A DNA stretch of 62,907 bases. It comes from Streptomyces sp. HD (GTDB lineage: Bacteria; Actinomycetota; Actinomycetes; Streptomycetales; Streptomycetaceae). Below are positions 19,628 through 28,863 of this stretch, in pieces; the stretch's first letter is position 1; each line of letters begins with the position of its first letter. The DNA lies in NCBI RefSeq assembly GCF_028369295.1, contig NZ_JAQMYP010000059.1:1-62907 (forward strand). Reading direction: 5' to 3'. A program made the translations under genes and the position numbers. The notes under the pieces were generated by a model, which did no database searches, was not told the DNA's origin, and saw only the letters and a program-made list of their open reading frames with translations.

Positions 19628-21831
19628 TGGCATCCCGCTCCCGCCGCCGTGGGCCCGCGACCGGAGCCCGCGACGGCTCCCGGCGCCGCCGCGTGCCCAT
19701 GCGCCTGCTGCTGCCCTCGCTCGTCCTCGTCGCGTTGATGGCGATGCTGATGCTGCGGGGGTACGTGCACAACGAGATCCTGGCCGACCATCGCGTCCAG
19801 CCCGCCGCCTCCTCCGACCAGGTGCCGGAGAAGATCCTCAACGGCGGTCCCGTCATCGACACCCGCAGCGGCCGCACCGAGAGCCTGCGCCTCCAGGACC
19901 ACCGGCTGGTCCTGACCTTCGACGACGGCCCGGACCCGACCTGGACTCCCAAGGTCCTGGACGTGCTCAGGAAGCACCACGCGCATGCCGTCTTCTTCGT
20001 CACCGGCACCATGACCTCGCGCTACCCGGACCTGGTCCGGCGCATGGTCGAGGAGGGCCACGAGGTCGGTCTGCACACCTTCAACCACCCGGACCTCTCC
20101 TACCAGTCGAAGAAGCGCATCGACTGGGAGCTGTCCCAGAACCAGCTGGCGATCAGCGGCGCGGCCGGCATCCGCACGTCCCTGTTCCGCCCGCCGTACT
20201 CCTCCTTCGCCGACGCCATGGACAACAAGTCCTGGCCGGTGACGGAGTACATGGGCAGGCGCGGCTACATCACGGTCGTCAACAACACCGACAGCGAGGA
20301 CTGGCAGAAGCCCGGCGTCGACGAGATCATCCGCAGGGCCACCCCCAAGGGCGGCAAGGGCGCGATCGTCCTGATGCACGACTCCGGTGGCGACCGGCAC
20401 CAGACGGTGCAGGCCCTGGACAAGTTCCTCCCCGACATGAAGGCCGAGGGCTACGAGTTCGACAACCTCACCGAGGCCCTCGACGCCCCCAGCGCCCACA
20501 CCGAGGTCACCGGCCTCGACGAGTGGAAGGGCAAGGCCTGGATCTTCCTGGTCCAGGCGTCGGACAACATCACGGGCGTCCTCGTGGTCGGCCTCGCGGT
20601 CATCGGCTTCCTGGTCATCAGCCGCTTCGTGCTGATGCTGCTGCTGTCCGGCATCCACGCCCGCCGGGTGCGCCGCCGGGGCTTCAGCTGGGGGCCGCCG
20701 GTCACCGAACCGGTGTCGGTGCTGGTTCCGGCGTACAACGAGGCCAAGTGCATCGAGAACACCGTCCGTTCCCTGATGGCGAGCGAGCACCCGATCGAGG
20801 TGATCGTCATCGACGACGGATCGAGTGACGGCACGGCACGGATCGTCGAGGCGATGGGACTGCCGAACGTCCGGGTCGTCCGCCAGCTCAACGCGGGCAA
20901 GCCCGCCGCGCTCAACCGGGGTCTGGCGAACGCCCGTTACGACATCATCGTGATGATGGACGGCGACACCGTCTTCGAACCGGCCACGGTCCGCGAGCTG
21001 GTCCAGCCCTTCGGCGACCGGCGCGTGGGCGCCGTCGCCGGCAACGCGAAGGTCGGCAACCGCGACTCCCTCATCGGCGCCTGGCAGCACATCGAGTACG
21101 TGATGGGCTTCAACCTGGACCGTCGTATGTACGACATCCTGCGCTGCATGCCCACGATCCCGGGTGCGGTGGGGGCCTTCAGGAGGTCCGCCCTCGAACG
21201 GGTCGGCGGCATGAGCGACGACACGCTCGCCGAGGACACCGACATCACCATGGCGATGCACCGGGACGGCTGGCGCGTCGTCTACGCCGAGAACGCCCGG
21301 GCCTGGACCGAGGCCCCGGAGTCGGTCCAGCAGCTGTGGTCCCAGCGCTACCGCTGGTCGTACGGCACGATGCAGGCGATCTGGAAGCACCGCAGGGCCC
21401 TGGTCGAGCGGGGCACCTCGGGCCGCTTCGGGCGGGTCGGCCTGCCGCTGGTGTCCCTCTTCATGGTCCTGGCACCCCTGCTGGCCCCGCTGATCGACGT
21501 GTTCCTGCTGTACGGCCTGGTCTTCGGCCCGACCCAGAAGACGATCGGCGCCTGGCTGGGCGTCCTGGCCATCCAGATGGTCTGCGCGGCGTACGCCTTC
21601 CGCCTGGACAAGGAACGCATGACGCACCTCATCTCGCTCCCGCTCCAGCAGATCCTCTACCGCCAGCTGATGTACGTCGTCCTGCTCCAGTCCTGGATCA
21701 CGGCCCTCACCGGCGGCCGCCTGCGCTGGCAGAAGCTGCGTCGCACGGGCGTGGTGGAGGCGCCGGGAGGTCCCGTACCGCGACAGCGGACGGCGGGTAC
21801 GCGTGACGGTGACCGGAGGCCGGTGGGATGA
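19627..21831 (+). CDS. matB: Bifunctional polysaccharide deacetylase / family 2 glycosyltransferase (MatB-like)
   Basis: A 734-residue membrane enzyme. After a signal-anchor (LLLPSLVLVALMAMLML) comes a NodB deacetylase domain with TFDDGPD (97-103), HTFNH (150-154) and RPPYSSF. A membrane segment near 320-345 leads to a processive GT2 domain with DDGSSDGT, DGDTVF, AEDTDI and the product-site motif QRYRWSYG, then C-terminal helices. This is the layout of a synthase that polymerises N-acetylglucosamine and partly deacetylates it. Coupled by overlaps to matA upstream and an acyltransferase downstream. Function is by homology to poly-N-acetylglucosamine synthases. Confidence 0.88.
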   Translation: MASRSRRRGPATGARDGSRRRRVPMRLLLPSLVLVALMAMLMLRGYVHNEILADHRVQPAASSDQVPEKILNGGPVIDTRSGRTESLRLQDHRLVLTFDDGPDPTWTPKVLDVLRKHHAHAVFFVTGTMTSRYPDLVRRMVEEGHEVGLHTFNHPDLSYQSKKRIDWELSQNQLAISGAAGIRTSLFRPPYSSFADAMDNKSWPVTEYMGRRGYITVVNNTDSEDWQKPGVDEIIRRATPKGGKGAIVLMHDSGGDRHQTVQALDKFLPDMKAEGYEFDNLTEALDAPSAHTEVTGLDEWKGKAWIFLVQASDNITGVLVVGLAVIGFLVISRFVLMLLLSGIHARRVRRRGFSWGPPVTEPVSVLVPAYNEAKCIENTVRSLMASEHPIEVIVIDDGSSDGTARIVEAMGLPNVRVVRQLNAGKPAALNRGLANARYDIIVMMDGDTVFEPATVRELVQPFGDRRVGAVAGNAKVGNRDSLIGAWQHIEYVMGFNLDRRMYDILRCMPTIPGAVGAFRRSALERVGGMSDDTLAEDTDITMAMHRDGWRVVYAENARAWTEAPESVQQLWSQRYRWSYGTMQAIWKHRRALVERGTSGRFGRVGLPLVSLFMVLAPLLAPLIDVFLLYGLVFGPTQKTIGAWLGVLAIQMVCAAYAFRLDKERMTHLISLPLQQILYRQLMYVVLLQSWITALTGGRLRWQKLRRTGVVEAPGGPVPRQRTAGTRDGDRRPVG

Positions 21832-23087
21832 CGCACGGATATCAGCCGACGGCGCCGTACGGCGTCCCGCAGCAGCACACCGAACCGGAGCCGGCCCCTG
21901 CCGCTCCCGCCGCTCCCGCCGAGGTGCCCGCGCCCGCGCCGAAGAAGCCGGGCCGGGACCGCTACCTGGACCTGCTCCGCTCGATAGCCCTGGTCCGCGT
22001 GGTCGTCTACCACCTCTTCGGCTGGGCATGGCTGACGGTGCTGTTCCCGTCCATGGGCGTGATGTTCGCACTGGCCGGCTCACTGATGGCCCGCTCCCTG
22101 AACCGTCCGGCGTGGGGCGTGATCAGGGGCCGTGTGCGCCGTCTCCTCCCTCCGCTGTGGGCGTTCAGCGCGGTGGCGCTGGCGCTGATGTTCGGCGGCG
22201 GCTGGAACCCGACGAAGGACCCGGACCACGGTGGTGGCACCTGGGTCCTGCTCGACCTGATCAACTACGTCATCCCGGTCGGCGCACCGCCGTTCCCCTG
22301 GCACATCGGCTCCAAGTCGGGCCTGCTGGAGGACACCTGGGCGGTACAGGCCGCGGGTCCGCTCTGGTACCTGCGGGCCTACCTGTGGTTCGTGGTGGCA
22401 TCCCCCGTGCTGCTGTGGGCATTCCGCCGAGCCCCGTGGCCGACGCTGCTCGCACCGCTCGGCCTGACGGCGATCGTGGGCACGGGACTCGTCTCCATCC
22501 CCGGCGAGACCGGCAACGCGGTCTCGGACTTCGCCGTCTACGGCGGCTGCTGGATCCTGGGCTTCGCCCACCACGAGGGTGTCCTGGCGAAGATCCCGCG
22601 CTATGTGGCGGTGTCCTGCGCGGCCCTCGTGATGGCCTTCGGCCTGTGGTGGGCCTCGGGCCACCTGGGCCCCGACGGCTGGGACCTGAACGACATCCCA
22701 CTGGCCCAGGCGACCTGGTCCTTCGGTTTCGTGGTGATCCTGCTCCAGTACTCCCCGTCCTGGCAGGAGCTGCCGGGCAGACTGGCGAAATGGGACAAGC
22801 TGGTCACGCTGTCCAACAACCGCGCGGTCACCATCTACCTCTGGCACAACCTCCTGATCATGGCCACGGTCCCGATCCTCGACCGCCTCTACGAACTCCC
22901 CTTCATGCAGGACGAGCAGGCGACGGCCGCGCTCGACTCGACGTACATGATCTGGATGTTCTTCCTGGTGTGGCCACTGATCGGCCTGACCATCGTGGCA
23001 GTCGGCTGGATCGAGGACATCGCGGCCAAGCGAAAGCCACGCCTGTGGCCGAACGGCGCCCGAAAGAGACGCACACACGCCAGGTAG
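21828..23087 (+). CDS. Membrane acyltransferase (acyltransferase 3 family)
   Basis: A 419-residue integral membrane protein with about ten helices after a 45-residue Pro/Ala-rich cytoplasmic leader. The family opening RYLDLLRSIALVRVVVYH, with its conserved Arg and His, is present. Such proteins transfer acetyl or succinyl groups to surface glycans. Four-base overlap with matB suggests that it decorates the matAB polysaccharide, which is inference. It ends before a double hairpin at 23089-23159 that separates it from the convergent FG-GAP remnant. Confidence 0.88.
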   Translation: MTHGYQPTAPYGVPQQHTEPEPAPAAPAAPAEVPAPAPKKPGRDRYLDLLRSIALVRVVVYHLFGWAWLTVLFPSMGVMFALAGSLMARSLNRPAWGVIRGRVRRLLPPLWAFSAVALALMFGGGWNPTKDPDHGGGTWVLLDLINYVIPVGAPPFPWHIGSKSGLLEDTWAVQAAGPLWYLRAYLWFVVASPVLLWAFRRAPWPTLLAPLGLTAIVGTGLVSIPGETGNAVSDFAVYGGCWILGFAHHEGVLAKIPRYVAVSCAALVMAFGLWWASGHLGPDGWDLNDIPLAQATWSFGFVVILLQYSPSWQELPGRLAKWDKLVTLSNNRAVTIYLWHNLLIMATVPILDRLYELPFMQDEQATAALDSTYMIWMFFLVWPLIGLTIVAVGWIEDIAAKRKPRLWPNGARKRRTHAR

Positions 23088-23088
23088 C

Positions 23089-23159
23089 GCACACCGGGCC
23101 CATTGCGCGGGGCCCAGTGTGCGGGGCACGCGGCCGCCGGTGTCATCGACCGGCGGCCG
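23089..23159. terminator. Two adjacent hairpins between convergent genes
   Basis: Hairpin one pairs 23089-23101 with 23110-23122 (GCACAC/GTGTGC and GGGCCC/GGGCCC around one mismatch). Hairpin two is a perfect 11-bp stem, 23131-23141 with 23149-23159, and a 7-base loop. There is no T-tract, as is common for Streptomyces terminators. Both would work for either strand. Confidence 0.6.
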
Positions 23160-23168
23160 GGTGTCATG

Positions 23169-24140
23169 TCATCCGATCGCGATGCGTGTCTTCCAGTAAC
23201 TCGCCGGCGCGATGATCTCCGCACCGGACCCCGCCATGACGGTGGTCCGGCCGCCCGAGTAGAGCCGTACGGATCCGTCCGACCGCACGCCCCAGATGTC
23301 GGGGATGGCATCACCGTTGGTGTCGGGAGTGCCCATCACCAGCGGAAAGTTGCTGGCCGCCCAGCCCGCGGCGGCGTACTCCGTGTCGACGCCCCCGGCC
23401 GAGCTTCCGGCGTTGCCCAGGGAGGCGAGGCCGACCCCGCCGCCGGACGCGGCGATGCCCTTGCGCAGCAGAAGCCTGCCGGTGTCGGACCGGTAGACGA
23501 GGTCGGTGACGCCGTCGCCGCTGACGTCCAGCGCGGTGACGAGGTCCCGGCTCGTCCAGCCCGAGGCCGACAGCCGGGTCGCCTGGCCGATGGACGCCCC
23601 GTGGTAACCGGTGAAGGCCCACAACTCGTCGCCGATGGTGGCGAAGAAGTCGGTCCGGCCGTCTCCGGTGGCGTCGCCTGCCGACACGATCTGGGTCAGG
23701 TCGGCGGGGCTGGGAGCGCCGTCGGGGAGGAGGATCTCGCGGCGCTTGTCGATGTTGACGGCGCCGTAGCCGTCACCGGGGTACACCCACAGCTTGCCTC
23801 CGACGCGGACGACCAGGTCCTGGAGGCCGTCGCCGCCGTAGATGTCGCCGTTGTGGGTGATCAGGGCCCCCTTGAAGTGACCGTTGGGTGCGGGCACATA
23901 GGGCGGCAGGTCGTCGCCGTTGGGGTCTTTGTCGGGGTTGCCCCGGTAGGCGCCGGGCATCGAGTAGTTGAGGTCGCCGGTGCCCTTGTTGAGGTCGGTG
24001 GTGGTGGCCTCCGAGGGATACATGCCCAGGTTGCCGGCCTCGGTGACGACCATCATGTCGGGCAGCTTGTCGCCGGTGAAGTCGCCGGGGGAGTCGGCCT
24101 GGTCGCGGGGGGGGGGGTGACGTAGAAGAAGTAGTCGAGT
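23169..24140 (-). pseudogene. FG-GAP repeat protein, 5'-truncated and frameshifted
   Basis: The minus strand from 24056 down to the stop at 23169 encodes about 295 residues of FG-GAP/VCBS-type beta-propeller repeats, with recurring GDGxxD motifs such as DATGDGRTDFF, DVSGDGVTDLVY and DTNGDAIPDIWG. Upstream, a run of 11 C on this strand (24107-24117) breaks the frame: RDQADSPGDFTGDKLPD lies 3' of the run, while LDYFFYVTPP lies 5' of it in another frame. Beyond about 24140 no FG-GAP coding is seen and a plus-strand Rhs frame begins. The gene is therefore the tail of a larger secreted protein whose 5' part is missing. Confidence 0.72.
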
Positions 24141-27100
24141 ACACGGGCGGCTGCGGTGCCGAGCCGTCCGAGGACAAGGGCGAGCGGAACGGCACCTGTT
24201 ACCCCGTCCGCTGGTCGCCCGACGGCGACGAGAAGACGCCCGCGAAGTCCTGGTTCAACAAGTACGTCGTCGACTCCGTGACCGAGACCGACAAGGTCAC
24301 CTCCCACGGCAAGCCCGTCCACACCACGTACAGGTACACGGACCCCGCCTGGGCCAAGAGCGACGACGAGTTCACGCTGACGGTCACCGACGCCAACGGC
24401 CGGGTCATGCGCAACGAGTACGACGCCCTCGGCCGACTGGTGAAGGGCTGGTCGCCGTCGCGTTCCTCGGGCGGCAAGTCCCCAGACGTGGAGATCGCGT
24501 ACCAGGCCGCGGTGGCCACTTCCGCCGAGACCAAGCCCGCCGCTGTCACCATGAAGACGCTGAAGGACGACGGCACGTACAGCCGTCAGGTGGCGATCTA
24601 CGACGGCCTGATGCGCCAGGTCCAGACCCAGTCCGAGGCGCACGGCCCCGGCCGGATCGTCACCGACACGAAGTACGACGACCATGGCTTGGTCCGTGAG
24701 CAGACGAGCGGTTACCTCGCGAAGGGCGAGCCGGCGACCGAGTTGTTCGCGCCGAGATCGAACGCGCTGATTCCGAGCCGGCTCCAGCACATCCACGACG
24801 GTCTGGAACGGCCGTCGATCCAGCTGACGTACCACGGCGACACCTACAGGGCCGATTACCTCTCGTACACCTTCTACGACGACACCAGTGCCTTCACGGA
24901 CCCGGCAGGTTCGACCGCCCCCCAGACGCGCACGTACACCGACGCCCTGGGCCGGGTCACCACGATCCGCCACTACAAGGACAACGCAACCAAGACCAAC
25001 TGGGACTCCGCCACTTCCGAGAGCAGCGGTCGCAAGACGACGTACGAGTACGACGCCCGCGGCTACCGCACGAAGGTCACCGACCCGGCGGGCAATACCT
25101 GGACGTACACATACGACGCCCGGGGGCCGCGTGACGTCGACCACCGACCCGGACACCGGAAGGACGGAGACCTGGTACGACGACGCCGACCGCCCGGTCA
25201 AGGTGTCGGACGCCAAGTCGCGGACGACGTACACGGAGTACGACGAACTCGGCCGGGTCACGCTCGTCCGTGAGGGCTCGGCAACCGCCGCCCCGGTCAA
25301 GTCGTTCACGTACGACAGCCTGCCGGGCGCGCTGGGCCAGCCGGTCGCCTCGACCCGGCACACATCGGGCGGCGACTACATCAGCCGGGTCACCGGCTAC
25401 GACACCGACTACCGGCCCACGGGCAGCGAGACGGTGATCCCGTCGAACGCACTGACGGCGGGCTTGGCGGGCACGTACCCATATGCCTACACCTACACCC
25501 AGACCGACAAGCCGCAGTCGGTCACCCTGCCTGCCGTGGGCGGACTGGCGAAGGAGAAGGTCGTCACCCGCTACAACGGCGACGGCCTGGCCGAGTCGAC
25601 CTCGGGCCTCGCCTGGTACACGTCCGACGCCACCTACTCGCCCTACGGCGAGGTCCTGCGGACGGTGTCCAGCTCCCAGCCCTACCGGGTCTGGACCACC
25701 AACTTCGTCGACCCGCACACCGGCAGCCTCCAGCGCACGGTCACCGACCGCGAGACCTCCGGACCGCACCGCATCACGGACGCCTACTACTCGTACGACG
25801 CGTCCGGCGCCATCACGTCAAGTGCCCGCAAGCAGTCGGAGGCCTCTGGCTCGACCTGGGACACCCAGTGCTTCACGTACGACGTGATGGGCGAGCTGGT
25901 GAACGCCTGGACGTCGAACATCACCCCGGCCGGCAACGCCACCGGCTGCAAGGCGTCGAACGGCACGACGTGGGGCTATCGCACCGACTACCGCACCTCC
26001 TCCGGCCCGGTGGCCCACGCCCCGGACACCGCGAGCGACAAGTCGAGCCCGGACGCGTCCTTGTCGTCGACCCTGGCGGCCACGGCTCCCGACGCGACGA
26101 CCGTGGCCACGGGCACGACGGCGTACCACCAGTCGTTCACCTTCGACTGGCTGGGCAACCGCGCCGCGCTGACGGAACGAGACCCGGCGGACGCGACCAA
26201 GAACGTCACCTACACGTACGGCTACGGCACCACCGCGCAGCCGCACACGATGAAGTGGATCAGCTCCAACCCGGCAGGCAAGGGCAGCGGCTACACGTAC
26301 GACGCCGTCGGCAACACCGAGACCCGTGACCTGCCGGCCTCCACCCAGAACCTGACCTGGACGTCCGAGAACAAGGTCGACACGATCACGGACGACGGCA
26401 AGAAGACGACGTACGTCTACGACGCCGCCGGCAACCGCATTCTGGAGAACTCACCGTCGGGCTCGACGCTCTACCTGGGCGAGACGGAGGTGACGACGAA
26501 CTCCACGGGCGTGATCACCAAGGCTTCCCGCGCCTACGCCCAACCCGGCGCACCTACGGTGACCCGCACCACGAGCAACGGCGCCACGACGGGCCACAAG
26601 CTGAACGTCCTGCTCGCGGACCACCTCGGCACGGCGAACACGGCTGTGGAGGTGTCGAGCGGCCAGCCCGTCACCCGCCGCGAGTCCAAGCCATACGGCG
26701 AGACCCGGGGCACCAAGCCCACCAACTGGCCCAACAAGCGCGGCTACCTGGGCGTGGGCATCGACACCACGGCCACGGGCCTGACCCACATCGGCGCCCG
26801 CGAGTACGACCAGAACTCCGGCCGCTTCCTGTCGGCAGACCCGATCATCAACCTCGCGGACCCGCTGCAGATGAACGGATACGCGTACAGCAACAACAGC
26901 CCGGTCAGCAAGAGCGACCCCACCGGACTGTGCCCTTACGTTGACTGCCCGACCCGTCCCAGCCCTGGCTCCGAAAACACCACTCCGGGGCACGTTCCGG
27001 GCGAAGAGAAGAATTCCCAGAATCATCAAGCGGCTCTGGATGCGGGCAACGTCACCCCATCTGTCGTTACGAAGAAGTATCAGGAGGTCTACCCGAAGGT

Positions 27101-28199
27101 CTTCGTTGAGCGTAAATGGAAGTACGCCAACCAGTACGGGCACGCCCTTACCCGGGTAATCGACAACTACTGTAAGTACGCGCTGGGGCCGTGTCTGACT
27201 GGAGCGGAGACCCCAGAAGCTGCCCAAATGGATCAGCAACAACTGGCGCTGCTGAAATTCCGAGCCTGCGCGATTCTTGGGCGCAAGAGCGGCTGCCTGG
27301 GGAGTGTGATCTCCTTCGCCTCCGCGATGGCTGCGGCCGCAGTGCTCGGCGGAGGCGGTGGCGAGGGGCCTGGCAACCTGACCGTTGGTGGACCCCGGGG
27401 ACGGAGCACGGGATGGGGCACTTCTTGCAAGTGCTTCCTGGCTGGCACGGATGTCCTCATGGCCGACGGCACCACCAAGGACATCGAGGACGTCGAAGTC
27501 GGCGACAAGGTCCTGGCCACTGACCCGGAAACCGGCAAGTCGGGCCCCAGGAAAGTCACCCGCCTCATCGTCACCGAGGACGACAAGCACTTCAACGAGC
27601 TGTCCATCGCAACACCGGACGGCATCGAGAAACTGACGGCCACGCACGAGCACCCGTTCTGGTCACCATCGGAACGAGAGTGGGTCGAGGCGGGGGACCT
27701 CAAGCCGACCATGACCCTGCTCACCGACGAGGGCGACACCGTCCTCGTCACGGCCAACCGCTCCTTCACCAAGCAGGCCCGCACGTACAACCTCACGGTT
27801 GACGATCTGCATACGTACTATGTGCTGGCGGGGGAAACCCCGGTTCTCGTCCATAATTCGACGCCCTGCGGCCCATCAGTAGGGGCAGGGGCCAACCTGT
27901 CGAATATTTCTGGGTCCGTAATGGCTCGTATTCAGAATGCCGCAAACCGTATAGGTAAGCCAATCTCGCTTGTCGGAAGTCGCACCCTCGGGCCACGCAC
28001 GGATGCTAATCCGAAGGGATTTGGGCACGAGTCGGATTGGGATTACGTGATCACGGGCATTAATAGTAGGACAAGGCACTCTGTGTCGAGTTCGCTACCT
28101 ATGGGTGATGTGACGTTGGGCGTCGGTAGGCGGCAGGATATATTTACTGGACCACTCGACACGACAAGGCCTCATATAACCTTTTATCCTCAGGGGTAG
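24122..28199 (+). pseudogene. Rhs/YD-repeat polymorphic toxin, 5'-truncated and frameshifted
   Basis: YD repeats of an Rhs shell protein run from about 24122 (EEVVEYTGGCGAEP) to 26900, with many copies of the YDxxGR type. The frame shifts at the five-G run 25122-25126: removing one G joins YTYDARG to RVTSTTDPDTGRTETWYDD. The shell ends with the conserved ARE-YDQNSGRFLSADPI and DPTGL. A variable linker, a HINT domain and a C-terminal toxin tip follow. No start codon or secretion signal remains, because the 5' part is lost at the junction with the FG-GAP remnant. If the G indel is a sequencing error and the junction an assembly error, the gene could be intact in reality. Confidence 0.85.
27432..28199 (+). 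other. HINT self-splicing/cleavage domain plus nucleotidyltransferase-like toxin tip
   Basis: The HINT domain runs from Cys (codon 27432-27434, CFLAGTDVLMADGT) through TATHEHPFW to TYYVLAGETPVLVHN near 27855. It probably releases the tip by autocleavage at the Asn. The remaining ~110 residues contain GSRT (27975-27986) and, 15 residues later, SDWDYVI (28032-28052). The GS...SDxD pattern is that of polymerase-beta-type nucleotidyltransferases. GC content is visibly lower here than in the shell, as usual for exchangeable toxin tips. Activity (nucleotide transfer to RNA or protein) is inferred from the motif only. Confidence 0.65.
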
Positions 28200-28201
28200 G
28201 G

Positions 28202-28480
28202 ATGACTGAACCGCAGAAGGTAGCTCCTGTTCTGGCTATCTCTGGGAACTATGCCGTGGTTCATATTGTGAATCGTCGGCATCCTGCACTCGCCATCCAG
28301 GGAGATTCTTTGAAGATTCTCCAAGCGACCATTCAGGAGTTGTCGGATAGTCTCGATTTGGGGGATCTGGAGGAGGCGAAATTTTCCCTCAGGGAAATTG
28401 TGTCTACGGTTTCATCTATGACATCTCTTTATGAAGAGACGTCGAGGAGCGCAGGGTTCGAACTCCCGTACAATATCTGA
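28202..28480 (+). CDS. Candidate immunity protein for the Rhs toxin tip (92 aa)
   Basis: Starts two bases after the Rhs stop and encodes a 92-residue, predicted mostly helical protein after a short beta-rich start (VLAISGNYAVVHIVNR). No family is recognised. Small size, immediate position after a toxin tip and the same A/T-rich composition are the standard signs of a cognate immunity gene. Codon use differs from neighbours, with many third-position A/T codons. A regulatory role cannot be excluded. Confidence 0.6.
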   Translation: MTEPQKVAPVLAISGNYAVVHIVNRRHPALAIQGDSLKILQATIQELSDSLDLGDLEEAKFSLREIVSTVSSMTSLYEETSRSAGFELPYNI

Positions 28481-28863
28481 ACTGCGAATCTCGTTTGGCT
28501 TGTGGGGTCTCGCTGGAGCTTTCCGGTGGTGCCCCGCAGGTCATCGATGTCAACGGGGGCGCATCTTCGTCAAGTGATGTGATGACGACGAAGGACGCGG
28601 ACTGTTGGGGTGCCGGTCCCTCAGGACGGTCTGCTGGACCGGGGTGCGGGGAAGCTCCTGTGGTTCGACGCGGGTGGGAGGCGGGAACAGATGCGGGAGG
28701 TGGCCGCGTGATCCGCGAACCGACACCATCCCGCGGCAAGGTTTCCACCAAGACCCTGTGAAGCACGCCCACCCAGATTCCGACCCGCAGACCCCGTGGA
28801 ACACTGACGATGTTGCGGAAGTGAGCGGGGCCCCGGGGCGGGCCGGTGGGGAGCGGACGACTT
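28481..28863. other. Intergenic stretch after the toxin/immunity pair
   Basis: No gene is convincing. The frame 28609-28710, ending LLWFDAGGRREQMREVAA, has Streptomyces-like codon use but no start, and could be the degraded tail of another gene. Composition returns to high GC at about 28560, marking the right edge of the A/T-rich tip segment. Confidence 0.4.

Noticed and set aside
19096..22083. 995-aa minus-strand ORF opposite matAB and the acyltransferase
   Set aside because: It spans three well-supported plus-strand genes, has low-complexity Val/Arg/Gly/Asp composition and no domain; it is a shadow caused by GC bias.
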